Shown here piece by piece: positions 9,012 through 20,543 of a stretch of 64,000 nucleotides of DNA. Where the stretch lies: contig OX637332.1 of the NCBI GenBank assembly GCA_951799405.1, positions 8,065,001-8,129,000 of the forward strand, given 5' to 3'. The notes below the pieces were generated by a model. It saw only the letters and a program-made list of their open reading frames with translations. It searched no databases and was not told the DNA's origin. Source of the stretch: Agapetus fuscipes. Taxonomy: Eukaryota; Arthropoda; Insecta; Trichoptera; Glossosomatidae. A program made the position numbers and the translations under genes. Position 1 is the stretch's first letter; every line of letters begins with the position of its first letter.

Positions 9012-11032
9012 CCCTACACTGCACGATTTTCTGTAAATGGAAATAAAAAATGTATTTGGATGTATTATCCCACATAAGTAATGGGAAAAATAGTAAAAAA
9101 AATCAAAAAACACTTTTTGTGTACTTTATTGTAGAAAAATCAGTTGTTACAAATATGTTAACTTGTACTTCAAGGCATCATTTTCGGGCGTCATATAACA
9201 TGTTCTAAACAATTACTATTAATAAAATAATTAATACTTTCAGTTCAAATAGCAAAGGTTTAAGTTACGAATACTAATAAAATATACAATATAAACAAAA
9301 TAATATAAAAACTATAACTGATTATATATTCGAGGCTTGCAAATCTTGTTGAAGAATGGCTGAGGCTAATTATCACTAGGTTTTTGATGAAAAAAATATG
9401 AAGTGTGATATTTCATGAAACAATTATTATTTTTTATCAGCACAGAGATATATGCCACATTTATAGAAGGCAAAGCTTACATCCAGGTAACCTGCATCTC
9501 ATTCTGATATCATCAAATACCACCCAGTGCCCAATATTGTCCGTTCTGACATCTTTCAGGGTACATAGGCAGTAGTACTTGAATTCAGTCTTTCATTGAA
9601 AATATCTACCTCAACTGATGATGTACTGGGTCACCCACGTTTATTAGTCTTAGTGTAACCACAATGGCACAAGTTATAGGCTTATTTGGCGCGAAAGTCG
9701 ACCAAAGGCATTTTTTTTCATTTATTGAAACTGTTTTGTAAAACAGCCAGTTGTTGATGATTTCCATAACTAAAAGATGTTAAAACACTCTCATGTACCA
9801 TTTTCTTGTTCTCATCTTTATCTTATAACATTCCATCAAACTATACGTGAGGCTACCACCACTCATATGCTTATTAAATTCCTCTACAAGTTTGGAAGCC
9901 TCAATATGTGCCTAATTTTTTGTTTTAAATTCTATCAAACTTTTTACAGTCTTTACAGGCTCTTTGCCAGTAGGAGTTGACAAAAACGAGATTGCAGGCT
10001 TTGCTGGATCTAATTGATTTGAAAATACATTAGATTCTGACACTATTCTATCCATCAAATGATCATTGATAAAATACTTTAAAAATGTAAAAAGTGTCGT
10101 TAACTCCCTGATGGAAGGTGGAAACAAAGAATCACTTATCAGTTATCACAGAATCACTCTGAATTTCTTACATTCCTCATTTAGAATAAGGTTTTTGCTT
10201 TTGCAAAGTAGTCGGGAATATTTTTCTTTGAGCTTCTTGGCCGCTTCTTTTGAATTCAATGGTACTGGCTGTTCCTCTGGTTTAACGGGTAACATCACTG
10301 CACCTTCTTCTTCTTTATCTTTCGAAACGTGACACTTAAAGGTAGGTTCATTGTAAATTCTAACAACTAACACATTTTATGTCTTGCGTTTATATTTCAT
10401 ACAAATAATATTGCCTGCCATCATTAATTACTTCAACCGGTATCGATTCTCCATCCAAGTCTTATGTAGGTGTACGGGGTGGTAACCATTCATCATCTGA
10501 GTCTTCAAAATCATCCTCACTTCCAGGAAAGGCCGCCACAATGTTTTTTTTTGTTCTACTTCAGTGATAAATTCAAAATCTCTCCAATCTACTTTGCCTA
10601 TTGTATATGAAATCATTTTTCTGCAATCACACGTTAGTGTACAAGTTAACATATTTGTAACAGCCGAAAAGAGGTTCATTTTCAAACATCAAAATACTTA
10701 GTAATCATTATAAAAATATTTGATTACTCATTGATGTATCTTGGTTCGTCGTAACAAATACTTTTAATCGCTGTTAACTGTAAATTAACCACTTTTAAAA
10801 AATAAAAACCAAGAGCGTCCGCAGCACGTTTTTAGAAGTTTTGTCAAGCCACAATAAAGAAGTCATATTCACACTGAATGTTTATGTTGAGCAAGTTTGA
10901 ACCTTACCACAATGGACAGGGAGATGTAGCCTAAAAAAAAAATAGCACTGAAGTGAGAAAAAAAAAATATTTCACAGTGATAGGAGGATTTAAAAGAGAT
11001 GTTACAAATATGTAACAGTATGCAGTGTAGGG
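9012..11032 (-). mobile_element. piggyBac-family transposon PB-1, complete ends, defective
   Basis: The element is bounded by perfect 12-bp inverted repeats, CCCTACACTGCA on the left and TGCAGTGTAGGG on the right, each flanked by the TTAA target (9008-9011 and 11033-11036). Near-palindromic subterminal motifs, TGTTACAAATATGTTAAC on the left (about 9147) and TGTTACAAATATGTAACA on the right (about 11001), may be transposase-binding repeats. At 2021 bp it is somewhat shorter than usual autonomous members. The internal gene on the minus strand has stops and a central deletion, so it could move only if supplied with transposase. Confidence 0.92.
9690..10560 (-). pseudogene. Degenerate piggyBac transposase of PB-1
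   Basis: Read on the minus strand, an acidic N-terminus (FPGSEDDFEDSDDEWLPP, about 10555-10460) is followed by stops. Then comes a segment with MDRIVSESNVFSNQLDPAKP (about 10060-9990), typical of the start of the piggyBac core. A last piece (about 9905-9740) reads EASKLVEEFNKHMSGGSL, RTRKWYMRV and NNWLFYK. The stretch that should carry the first two catalytic aspartates is missing. The usual G-V-D after HM is G-G-S, so the third is lost too. At least two in-frame stops are present. The transposase is dead. Confidence 0.85.
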
Positions 11033-11172
11033 TTAATTAGAATCAATTGAATTGACACGAAAGTTTTCTTGAGTGGAACGTCTTTCAAATGTGGTTTGAC
11101 ATCGTTACATTTCTCAAGGAAAGGCGGTAGATTTGAATAATATACTTTTCTTTCCGTGTTTTTTAAGGATAG

Positions 11173-11496
11173 AACGCAACTAAGGTACACATGTAGTGTA
11201 ACTCCTACGTCACCCCAAAGGGATCGCATGTGGCCTTTGTGATCTATTTTTTTACGGGTAGGGAGCCAGCCTCACGCTAACCACTTCGGTTGAAGTGTTT
11301 TTTCAGCTCCCGAAGAGGCTGGTTCTCATTTTTTGTGAAGGCGTAGTAAACCTTCCCGGTATTTATTTTGGGTTTGAAATAAACGTTTGAAAGAAACGGG
11401 AAATAATTTCTGACACCCTCGGTGTCTCAGATCGGATCGAATCCTTGCTCTCGGCATGGAATGTAAGCATTATATCATCTGAGCTTTTGACAGGAC
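11173..11496 (-). repeat. SINE-1 copy 2
   Basis: Body blocks ACCACTTCGGTTGAAGTG, AGGCTGGTTCTCATTTTTTG and the CGGTGTCTCAGATCGG head region are diverged. Directly abuts a SINE-2 copy on its right. Confidence 0.8.
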
Positions 11497-11506
11497 TTTT
11501 TACAAA

Positions 11507-11700
11507 TTGGTCATCGCTACAAAGCGCCTATTTTCAAGCAAGACCCAGTTACTGTAAGGCTGGATGGACCTTTGGTTACCGGTCTTTGGTAAAGGTATAT
11601 TAATTTTCCATCCCAGCGGAAAGCATATTTGAAAATATAAATTTATCGTGCTCCGCCGGGATTCGAATCCATGACCTTCCATATGATAATTGATTATGGA
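11507..11700 (-). repeat. SINE-2 copy 1
   Basis: Minus-strand B box GGATTCGAATCC appears on plus as GGGATTCGAATCCATGACC. The body has AAAGACCGGTAACCAAAGG and GGTCCATCCAGCC. The LINE-derived tail is missing, ending beside SINE-1. Confidence 0.8.
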
Positions 11701-11814
11701 TATGCAGTGCATATTTTTTGCCTAAATATAGGTGTAAAATTTACTCTATGAAAGTTTAAATATGAAAATACCTCAAAGGAACCCTGGACCTAAACATTTT
11801 TGATCAATGGGTAG

Positions 11815-12063
11815 ATTCCTTGACTTATAGGTTGGTATGAGGCTGACCACCCATACTGTGAAAAATGTTTCACTTTTCCAATGTCCCCCTTTTTTCAGGG
11901 AAGGTCGGCAAGAGTTGCAGGGCTTATGTTCATTTGAGATTGGGTTTTCATATTGTAGGTCCACATGCGGCATGTGTGAGCGAAATTATGCGTGTCTGCT
12001 TGTGGGAATGCATTTCATATGAATCTCAAATGATACATATCGTTGCAACTTAGATTTAGAATA
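11815..12063 (+). repeat. LT1 copy 3, near full length
   Basis: Begins CCTTGACTTATAGGTTGG and ends GCAACTTAGATTTAGA. Confidence 0.88.
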
Positions 12064-12555
12064 GGTATAGGTTCAAATAAAGAAAATGCTTCATAAATTT
12101 AAACAGAATACAAATGCTTGAAATTCTGGGCACGCACTACTGTTTGCACCCTTTCTTGAAACGAATGTACTCGCGTATCCACATGATATGAATAAATTAT
12201 CAGCACGCAGAACATGTGTGTACGAAGACTTCGCGAGTATGAATTTCACAACTAATTTTAATCCAATTGCAAGAATTTTCGCATTCTACGTAGCAGCTCT
12301 GTAAGGAGATTATAAAAGCCAGGAATGCAATTATCCTCCTAATGGCCTATTGTCGTAGATGCGAAATGCCAAATGACCCAATTCGATACAAGTAAATAGT
12401 GTTTATGCTGTGCTGATAATTTAACGATCGACACTTCATACAATTTTTACAGCTTTACTTATAAACACCTGTGTTGGTGGAGTTCATATAATATACGATT
12501 GTGGATGTGTTTATTCCATATACTTAATATTCCATAAATCAGACATATACACTCA
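12064..12555. other. Spacer, nothing recognised
   Basis: AT-rich, no feature that I can support. Confidence 0.5.
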
Positions 12556-12786
12556 CAGTGGCGAAGGGTGCCATACAACTCGATTCCTATCGGCTTTCCT
12601 TTTAAAATGAGGCAACAAAGTAGTTAAAATATGTAGGCACAAAGTAAAAAAATACATTTCAAACCAAATAAACAATACGTATTTTTTCCCCATTTAAAAC
12701 CATGCAGTCTACTTTATTATCATTTTTGCCTCATTTTTAAAAGGAAAACCGTTGGCAATCGAGTTGTATGGCACCCTTCGCCACTG
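12556..12786. mobile_element. MITE with about 60-bp terminal inverted repeats
   Basis: Both ends read CAGTGGCGAAGGGTGCCATA inward and continue through CAACTCGATT and CCTTTTAAAA to ATGAGGCAA, with few mismatches. The CAGTGGCG end suggests the hAT group, but the flanking 8-mers differ (TACACTCA, ATTAGACA), so no target duplication is visible. It holds no ORF. Confidence 0.8.
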
Positions 12787-12944
12787 ATTAGACAAATAAA
12801 TGCAAGAAAAAGAAGTGAGCTAGCTAATGCTTCATAAACTAATATTTGTTAAAAGAACATGTGAACTTAAATTTGATGTTATATTTTTTTTGTTCGTTAT
12901 TAATTCAACATTTTACAGATGTTTGAATCAATTGATTTTTATAT

Positions 12945-13196
12945 AGTCTAATCTAATCTAAGCTGCAAGGATATATACCATTTCAGATTTATATTAAATG
13001 CATTTCTACAAGCAGACATGTATAATTTCGCGCTAACACATGCCGCATGTGGACCTACATAATAATAACCCATCTCAAATGAACATAAGCCCTGCAACTC
13101 TTGCCGTTCTTCCCTGAGACAGGGGTGACATTGGCAAAGTGAACCATTTTTTCACAGTATGGGTGGTCAGCCGCATTCCAACCTATAAGTCAAGGA
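12945..13196 (-). repeat. LT1 copy 4, near full length
   Basis: Plus strand begins CTAATCTAATCTAAGCTGC and ends CCAACCTATAAGTCAAGG. Confidence 0.88.
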
Positions 13197-13240
13197 AATA
13201 TAAAAGATATAGTGTTTTTCTTTAATTAAGTTTTTGTTTA

Positions 13241-13465
13241 ATCTAAGTTACAAAATATTTAAACACTTAAGATTAATATCAAGTGCAAGATTAAAATCAA
13301 ACACATCTAAGTTCGCGCTTACAGATGCCGCATGTGTACTTACAAAATAAGATACAAGCCTCAAATAAACATACACCCTAACTCATGCCGAATTTTCCTG
13401 AAAAATGGGTGACATGGGCAAAATTGACCCAATGTATGGGTGGTAAGCCTCATATCAACTTATTT
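13241..13465 (-). repeat. LT1 copy 5, diverged
   Basis: AAGTTCGCGCTTACAGATGC and GGGTGGTAAGCCTCATATC identify it. It lies directly after copy 4 in the same orientation. Confidence 0.75.
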
Positions 13466-13483
13466 TTTACTTTCAAAAAAATA

Positions 13484-13540
13484 GATTTGTGGAAAGGAAT
13501 TCAATCCACCAACCTATTTTGCCTGGCCAGTTGTCTTCAT
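13484..13540 (-). repeat. SINE-3 tail fragment
   Basis: GGAATTCAATCCACCAACC and TTTTGCCTGGCCAG match the ends of SINE-3 copies at 20866 and 29692. Confidence 0.55.
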
Positions 13541-13989
13541 GCGAAAGCAGAAGCTAACTTAAAAATCAAGGAATCATTGCATGCATTATTTCACCCTTAA
13601 ATTTAATCTTCCGTTGTTTCTACGTAGATTTATTTTCCTTCTATAAATATGCACTAGAAAAACCAATCCTTCTGACCGAGTTTCAGTGCTGATACACAAT
13701 ATTATCAATCGCACACATACATATATAGTAATAATAACAGGTTTATATTAAAGTTTTTTTTTTACTATTTTAAATAAAGGTAAATTAAGCAACTGTTCTT
13801 TCATTCACTCCACATTATATTTGGGGATGGTTTTTCAGCACTCCGATGAATATATTTCCAGATTCAAAATATTTTCAATAACTCTATGAAGATTTTTTTA
13901 ATTCATCAGATACATTGTGATCCGGCTGTTGAGAAATCATCCCACAAGGCTTTGTATATTATTTATTGAATGTTTAATATGTATATTAC
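13541..13989. other. Spacer, nothing recognised
   Basis: AT-rich flank of the CpG-dense island. Confidence 0.5.
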
Positions 13990-14115
13990 GAGTTTTAGGC
14001 GCGATTTTCCGACGCGTCCTTTCAGCGGCCGTCGAGTCGCCCAACTGGCGCGCTACCGGGAGGGGCCGAGCGGTGCGCATGCGCGGCGTCGACAGGTTGC
14101 CAGGGCTAAGTCGAT
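13990..14115. promoter_or_regulatory. CpG-dense GC island with NRF-1-type site
   Basis: GC-rich and full of CpG in a very AT-rich region. It contains TGCGCATGCGC near 14075, the palindromic core bound by NRF-1 (Ewg in flies), plus GGGAGGGGCC. That combination fits a housekeeping-type promoter or first exon on either strand. Overlapping open frames (13970-14224 plus, 14140-13937 minus) do not resemble known proteins and may be chance. Confidence 0.4.
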
Positions 14116-14224
14116 TACTAGAACACCGGCCAGAATGCAAAGCGGAAGATGCAATATCCCAAAAATTATGAGTGAAGATCTGAGAAAGCTATCCGAGATG
14201 AAAAGGCCATTACAGCTTTCCTAG

Positions 14225-15500
14225 AGTACTCAGATCTAGGAAACGAAACTGTGCGTTACTCACGATCTAGCAACAATTCTACAAAGAGTGCCATCCGAGA
14301 TATGCTATTAGATCCATTAAAATAGAATCACATAGTTACTCATAGAGTAATACGTAAGCCTCTGAGCTAGGGGTTCTTGTTTTTTGGTAATGTTACTTTT
14401 TACTTGAAGGAAAAATATGAACGTTCATGTGCTGTAGGCCCGCTTTTCTGATACATAATAAAACATATACGATAATCTCTTAGTATGGTAAATAATGATT
14501 AAATCTTATAAACCAGTCGACAGCTCGATTGGGAAAACGTCTGAGAGGTTTGGGTTTACAAATGATTTTTATTTTGATTCCGATTTCGGTGATTTCGAAG
14601 TGTTTTTTGCACCATAAACACTATCCTTCACAAACATGAAAATATTTCTGTAAAGGAAAATAAGGTACTTTGAATTGTGTCGTTGATATAAGGCTAACTC
14701 CCTTATGAGAATGATTAGCTTCCTTTACGATAACATGTTAAAAATATATTTAAATGAAGGGTTACAAAATAAAATATGCATTTAAGTACGTTTTCAGCAC
14801 AATTTACTGAGAGATAGTTAAAATAATGTGAGTGTTTAAATAATTTCACGATGTGTACGAGCATAAAATAACCAAATATAATTTAAAATTGACATTATTT
14901 TGTACCTACAGCCACTTACGTACCTATTCCATATTTTTATTGTTTAAGTCGTAAATTTTTACGGTTTATTTTAGTTCGTAGAGTTGGCAGCACTGGCACA
15001 TTCCATTCAAGTAGACTTTCCTGGCCATTTTCAGCACCAAAAACATAAATACATAATCATATACGTAGTGGGCATTATACGCTACAAATATCAGAGACTA
15101 ACCTATTTATATGAACGCTTTACGTGGAAAATATGTATTCTGGGTGAACGACGGCTTAGTGCTTTTCATTCTTACTTCTTATTTGAACTTGCCACAATAC
15201 TTACCATATCTTTTATTACAACCAAAAAATAAAAACTTGAAAGGAAAGTAGCTAATTGGTTGAGCGTAAGTACAACATTTAATTAACTATATTGACACTA
15301 ATTTAGTGCTAAAAAGGTGTTAAAAGATGTAATCTTTTCTATTTGATGGCGCCAAAAAAAATTAAGAAACAAACACAAAATGGACTCGGTACAAATTCCG
15401 TTCAAGAAAAATTGGCATGTCACCCGGCCGGATTACTATGTAAAAGGCAAAGTAATAGATAAAATAAAAACAATTTGTTTTCGATTACTATGAGTATGTT
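14225..15500. other. AT-rich spacer
   Basis: No coding or repeat signal that I can support. Confidence 0.45.
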
Positions 15501-15502
15501 TT

Positions 15503-15556
15503 TTAATTCCACAACCGGTTTCGCAAACATCCGCTCGCATCATCAGGAGGTTAAAT
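15503..15556 (-). repeat. Retroelement relic with CTGATGATG...CGAAACCGG block
   Basis: The minus strand reads CCTGATGATGCGAGCGGATG then TTTGCGAAACCGGTTGTGG. A second diverged copy is at 16405-16465 in the same orientation. Confidence 0.45.
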
Positions 15557-15584
15557 TAATACTAGTAATATTTTGATTTTTTTT

Positions 15585-15672
15585 TGCTAAGGACCGGCTT
15601 TTTTTGCTGTGACGTAGGGCTGAATTTTTGCAAAATTCTAAATTTGTGCCGTCCATTCATTTATCAGCTGAA
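15585..15672 (+). repeat. Minor repeat family TGCTAAGGACC, copy 1
   Basis: TTGCTAAGGACCGGC and a following AAATTTGTGCCGTCC recur in altered form at 23165, 28695 and 33645. Confidence 0.4.
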
Positions 15673-16138
15673 AAAAAACATTTAACGCTGAAAAGCGACA
15701 ATCCATAAAAGTCAAAAAAGATAGTAAGGGGTAAAAATCGGAAGGTTAAATAAAAACAACAACAAAAAGTTGTCGAAGGCCTGATTTGTTTTGCTAACAA
15801 ATATTTGCAACCACTTATGGAGTGCTCACTAAAATACTAAGCACGTATTTCTCCCATAGCATCTAATGGCAGGGACTAAGTTCGTGTAAAGCAAGCTGAT
15901 TTCAACCGAATTTCTGGCAGACAAAGGAAAATATCGAATGCAAGATGGAATTCGCGGAGAGCTACACAACTCGTAGTATCACGTGGGGGGAGGTTTACTA
16001 TAGACCATGGAAAATGGCGGGAAAGAATGTGAGGTTACCGTTATTATTTATTTCACATAAATTTTTGAAGTAACCACACGCCCCTCCCCCCGAGTGCTTG
16101 TTTGGCTTATCTACCATTTGATGCAAATATGACTGATT
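15673..16138. other. Spacer, nothing recognised
   Basis: No supported feature. Confidence 0.45.
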
Positions 16139-16343
16139 CATTCCTTGACTTTTTTCCGATGCTAACCCGGTTTCAGGGAAAGGCGGCATAAGTTGTAAAG
16201 ATTTTGTTCATGCGAGTTTTGGTTTATTTTGTACGTACACATGCAGCATGTGTGAGCGCGAACTTACATGTGTCTGCTAGTGAGCATGCATTACATATGA
16301 GCCAAAAATTTCAATATATCTTTGCAACTTACGATTTATAGAT
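16139..16343 (+). repeat. LT1 copy 6, internal deletion near 5' end
   Basis: Begins CCTTGACTTTTTTCC, missing the usual GGTTGGTATG stretch, then runs from CCCGGTTTCAGGGAAAGG to CTTTGCAACTTACG. Confidence 0.75.
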
Positions 16344-16404
16344 GAGGCATTTTACCTTTTAACCCTTTTTTTTTTTAAACACTTTGATATGGTTACAGGA
16401 TGAG

Positions 16405-16465
16405 TACAATTTATTAACGTACTCGTACAACCGGTTTCATGAACACCCTTTACATCATCAGGTAC
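16405..16465 (-). repeat. Second CTGATGATG...GAAACCGG relic
   Basis: Minus strand reads CCTGATGATGTAAAGGGTG then TTCATGAAACCGGTTGTACG. Confidence 0.45.
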
Positions 16466-16729
16466 AAGTGATTATTTTGAAAGCAATTTATTTACGACAA
16501 TAACTGATGTGACTAGTAGACACACATTAACAAGCTCTTCGGCTGACATTTAAAGTGTTACTGGTTTGGCTCCAATTGAAGACACAAATACTTTTCCGGA
16601 AATAGAGAAATATATTTTATTCCACAGAATGTGTATAGGTACAAGGAAATTTGAAAGAGTGGGAAAGTGAATGTAAAAGGAGAATAATTTAAAAATGGTG
16701 ATGTAAAAGAAGAAACTTTGCAGAGGCTC

Positions 16730-16787
16730 TGGTTAGCCCGAGATAAATGGCAACCGAGTTACAGTTACAGTTATGATACAAGCTTAC
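16730..16787 (-). repeat. Minor repeat family, copy 2
   Basis: Reverse-orientation partner of 8180-8252 (GCAGAGGCTCTGGTTAGCC; GAGTTACAGTTACAG). Confidence 0.5.
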
Positions 16788-17135
16788 CACCCAAATAAAA
16801 GTGTTATAAGTATTTGTCGATAGATCAATGCTCAGGGTGTCTGCTTGATATTCGGGCAACGTAGGGTTCTAAACTGTCGGAAATTATTTCTTCATTCTAC
16901 GTTTTTTATTACCCCGGTTTTAGTATCGGAAAGGTTAACTCAGCTTTACAAGAAATGAAAACGTGATCGTTTGGGAATACGGTGCACACCCTTATCCGAT
17001 AAAGCATTTAAGAGAGGCCACCTGAAATCAAATAGGAGTAAGTACCTTTATTTTTTAAAAGAAATATAAATAAAGACAAAAGGTTTTTCTTTGATCGCAA
17101 CACTGTTCATTTTCACATTTTTTTATGTACAAATT
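16788..17135. other. Spacer, nothing recognised
   Basis: No supported feature. Confidence 0.4.
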
Positions 17136-17229
17136 TCAACGTTTTCGGTCTTCAGACCATCATAAGGTATGCATAATTTAAAAGAGAACAAAACAAGTAA
17201 ATCAGCCATAAAACTGTGTCATAGATAGG

Positions 17230-17430
17230 TATCATAAGCCCTGCAACTCTTGCCGACCTTCCCTGAAACAGGGGTGACATTGCCAAAGTGAACCATATTT
17301 TTACAGTATAGGTGGTCAGCCTCATACCAACCTATAAGTCAAGGAATACAAGCAATAAATTACATCCAGTAATACAAACAAACAAACACTACAAAATCTA
17401 CAAAACATCTATAAAAAATAAAATTGATTC
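17230..17430 (-). repeat. LT1 copy 7 with its upstream LINE 3' UTR, tail missing
   Basis: It holds the 5' half of LT1 (TAAGCCCTGCAACTCTTGCC to CCAACCTATAAGTCAAGG) and then continues to the right into LINE 3' UTR and ORF. The TTAGA-tail half is absent, unlike ordinary 5'-truncated copies. Confidence 0.75.
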
Positions 17431-17436
17431 TTGGCC

Positions 17437-17502
17437 TTAGCCGCCTACATTACAGATCAGCCGCCATTTTTTTCGGTCCTTACATACTTCTTTTACATAA
17501 CC
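17437..17502 (-). pseudogene. C-terminal end of the LT1 LINE ORF, copy 1
   Basis: Minus strand encodes VKEVCKDRKKWRLICNVGG then TAA. The same peptide occurs at 20672-20544 and, with CQDRKKW, at 46124. A basic CKDRKKWR tail just before the stop is typical of RTE-like non-LTR elements. Confidence 0.7.
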
Positions 17503-17586
17503 TTTTGATTTTGATTTGAATCATAGCTAGGTAAAATAAATAATGTTAGAATTGTAGAAAACAATAATTGTTCTATCCCTTTAGAG

Positions 17587-17931
17587 CAGTGATTCCCAAA
17601 CTATGGTACGCGTACCACCAGTGGTACGCGACGCTTCTTAAGGGTTAACGTTTTTCAATTTCACGCTTAAAATTAAATACAACTGAGCCAAATATTTCCT
17701 TTCTTGTCTCGAACATGCAGCACGATTTTTCGCAAGTCCTAAGAGTATTGTATTTGTTTTATATAATAAATAAATAAAAATAATGTTGTCATAAACATAA
17801 TGTTGTCATAAACAGTTGTTGCAGATTTTTTTAGCATTTTTAACGATTTTTTAACTATTGCACTTTAGTGGTACTACACTGATATATAATTACGTGAGTG
17901 GTACGCGAAATTAAAAGTTTGGGAACCACTG
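17587..17931. mobile_element. hAT-type MITE with 8-bp target duplication
   Basis: The ends are CAGTGATTCCCAAACT and, inverted, CAGTGGTTCCCAAACT, the standard hAT terminal form. GTACGCG-containing subterminal repeats lie inside each end. Perfect CTTTAGAG duplications flank it (17579-17586, 17932-17939). It is 345 bp and has no transposase. Confidence 0.93.
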
Positions 17932-18041
17932 CTTTAGAGCATGCTTATAAGACGTAAACGATGAGAAATGGTAACTATATGGAGTCCAAACAAAAAAACC
18001 CCCCACAAAATTGAGTCCTGTATCAGCTTTATTTTAAAGGT

Positions 18042-18299
18042 CCTTGACTTATAGGTTGGTATGCGGCTGGCCACCTATGCCTTAAAAATGGTTCACTTTG
18101 CTAATGTCAACCCTGTTTCAGGGAAGGACGGCAGGAATTGCAGGGTGTGTATCCATTTGAGATTTGTTTTTTTTAATGTTGTAGGTTCACATGCGGCATG
18201 TGCAAGCGCGAACTTGTACGTGCCTGCTTGTGAGAATGCATATAATGTGAATCTCCAATGTAACATATCTTTGCAACGTAGATTAGACTAGATTAGATG
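18042..18299 (+). repeat. LT1 copy 8, near full length
   Basis: Begins GTCCTTGACTTATAGG and ends TTAGACTAGATTAGATG. Confidence 0.88.
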
Positions 18300-19105
18300 A
18301 GAAATGGTATAATGGAGTCTAAACAAAATTGCGTCCTGTATCAGCTCTATTTAAAAGGTATCTTACGCGGTCATTGCGGATGCGATTTTACAATTTTCTC
18401 TCTGTAATCATTCCAAGAACAGATATTCTGAGTAGTCTTTTGGCTCTTCTTGTGTCCGTTCTAGGTTTTACATACAATGATCTATCTACTACATCTTACT
18501 GTCGATTCTATATTTTTATCTTTCTACAATAAGATCTTCAAGCATTCTGAGACTATGCCATCCGAATTGAAAATTGTACTTTGTTTGAAGAAAATTTTGT
18601 CGGAAAATTGAGTCAAGCGACTTTGATTGCATAAAAGTGAAGGTTCGGTATAAAAAATGAAAGGTTCACTATGTACTGGTGTAGCAGATATTGTGGGATG
18701 TATATAATATTATGTAACGTAGATTAATCACAAATTACGATATGGTTCGTTAGGATAATTAATTACTTGCTTCAATTAACATCAATCAGGCGGGATAACA
18801 TCTCACACTCGTGAAATATGAGCATATTTACTTACATTAAGTGAAAGAAAAAGTGATACTGCTTTAAAACGTATTGTTGTTATATCTTTGCTGGTTCTTG
18901 AATTGTTATATCTATGTTGTTATTCACATTTAGTACATGTATAACTGTTTGTTTGTTTAATAAAAATAAAAATAAAAAGATCAAGGATTTAGGCTTTCCA
19001 ATTTTCCATTGATATTTTGTGCATTCTAATTTTATTACTTTACTTAGTTATCGTTTGTTTTATACAGTTAAATGTAATTAATTATTTGTGTTACTTGAAT
19101 AAAAG
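18300..19105. other. AT-rich spacer
   Basis: A duplicated piece of pre-LT1 flank (GAGAAATGGTA..GGAGTC) appears on both sides of LT1 copy 8 (17960 and 18298), possibly a long local duplication. Nothing else is recognised. Confidence 0.4.
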
Positions 19106-19310
19106 TTTGGTATGAGGCTGACCACCCGTACAGTAAAAAATGGTTCATGCCAATGTCACCCGTTTCAGGGAAGATTGGCAAAATGGCAGGGCTTATGTTA
19201 ATTTGAGGCTTGGATTTTAATTTGTTAGTACACATGCAGCATTTGTAAGCACGAACTTGCGCGTGTCTATTTGTGGGCATGCGTTTAATATGAATTTTAA
19301 ATATTAGCGA
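19106..19310 (+). repeat. LT1 copy 9
   Basis: TTTGGTATGAGGCTGACCACC through GGGCATGCGTTTAATATG. The 3' tail is degraded. Confidence 0.8.
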
Positions 19311-19697
19311 ATACTATAGATAACCATAAAATAGCAGGTACAGATTTGCTGTCAAACACCACGTGGCAAAAAACAAAATATTAAATACTATTTCATGTGA
19401 ATTTAACTCCTTAAATACATTAGATTGTTTTGATTTTTTTATTGAGAATGTGTAGTCATGATGGGAAAAGGCGGCAAAAGTTGCCAGTTCACCGTGGCGG
19501 CGAGTGTTCTTGTAGATTAACCTCTCTTAGGGTTGCCTCCTCTACATAGGCCATCGATTTTCGTCTCGGGGGTGGGGAGTGGGGCATTTGTTTGACAGAG
19601 CGGGGGGGGTTGGACGCATGCGCCGTGCGGCTACAAGCATTTGTTGGTTAGTATGGACAACGAGATTCTCCTCTTTTTTTTTTAAACGTGATGATAA

Positions 19698-19950
19698 AAA
19701 TAATAATATTAGGATGATTTATTGAGTGAGCGCTGTTTTTTTGTGTGTATCACACCTTAAGAGCCCTCTGCGAGCTTGATCGTCGATACAGAAAGCGCCA
19801 ATTCTCAAACAAGACCTGGCCAGTCTTTGGTAAAGGTTTATAAATTTTCAACCCAGCGAAGAGCATATTCAACATATAAATAGTATATTTTTTTGTGCTC
19901 CGCCAGGATCCGAACCCACGACCTTCCATTTACGAGTCCGGAGCGGACAA
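19698..19950 (-). repeat. SINE-2 copy 2, near full length
   Basis: The minus strand runs from the tRNA-like head (CCTGGCGGAGC region) through TTTACCAAAGACTGGCCAGG to the LINE-type tail ending CATCCTAATATTATTATT. Confidence 0.85.
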
Positions 19951-20199
19951 TAAATGGCTATGATGTTTATATCACGAGAAAGTGTAAAAAACTTAAATGC
20001 AATTAATTAAGAGCGAGCAATGGCGGTTACCGACATTTTATTTATTGTTAAACGTACTAAACATGGAAGTACTAAAGGATAGTGCGGACTGTGGTAATCA
20101 ATAGATGACTTCGTGTGAATAAGCATTTATAATAAAATGAAATTCACCTATTTTTAAAGTATTATAAATTAAGAATTATGATAAACAGCCATTCTCGGA

Positions 20200-20540
20200 T
20201 TATCTAATCTAATCTAAGTTGCAAAGATATGTTACATTGGAGATTCACATTACATGCATTTTCACAACCAGACACGTACAAGTTCGCGCTTTCACATGCC
20301 GCATGTGAACCTACAACATAAAAACCAAATCTAAAATGGGCATAAACCCTGTAACTCTTGCCGTCCTTCCCTGAAACAGGGGTGACATTGGCAAAGTAAA
20401 CCATTTTTACAACATGGGTGGTCAGTCGCATACCAATCTATAAGTCAAAGAACATACCAACAAATAACATTTTTAAATCAATAAATAATATTATGCATGG
20501 ACATCAAAACTAAAACAGAAAACCAATTCCAATTCAATAA
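20200..20540 (-). repeat. LT1 copy 10 extending into LINE 3' UTR
   Basis: The plus strand begins ATCTAATCTAATCTAAG and runs past CCAATCTATAAGTCAAAG for about 110 bp more before meeting the ORF end at 20544. It defines the longer form of LT1. Confidence 0.85.
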
Positions 20541-20543
20541 ACC

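Noticed and set aside
12556..12786. 8-bp hAT target duplication for this MITE
   Set aside because: The flanking 8-mers TACACTCA and ATTAGACA do not match, so superfamily assignment rests on the end sequence alone.
18061..18291. Repeated open frames of 60-76 codons beginning MRLTT or MRLAT
   Set aside because: They fall inside LT1 copies on both strands (also 20431-20204, 35007-34810, 43547-43759, 62911-62699) and reflect shared repeat sequence. The frames shift and break between copies and have no domain.
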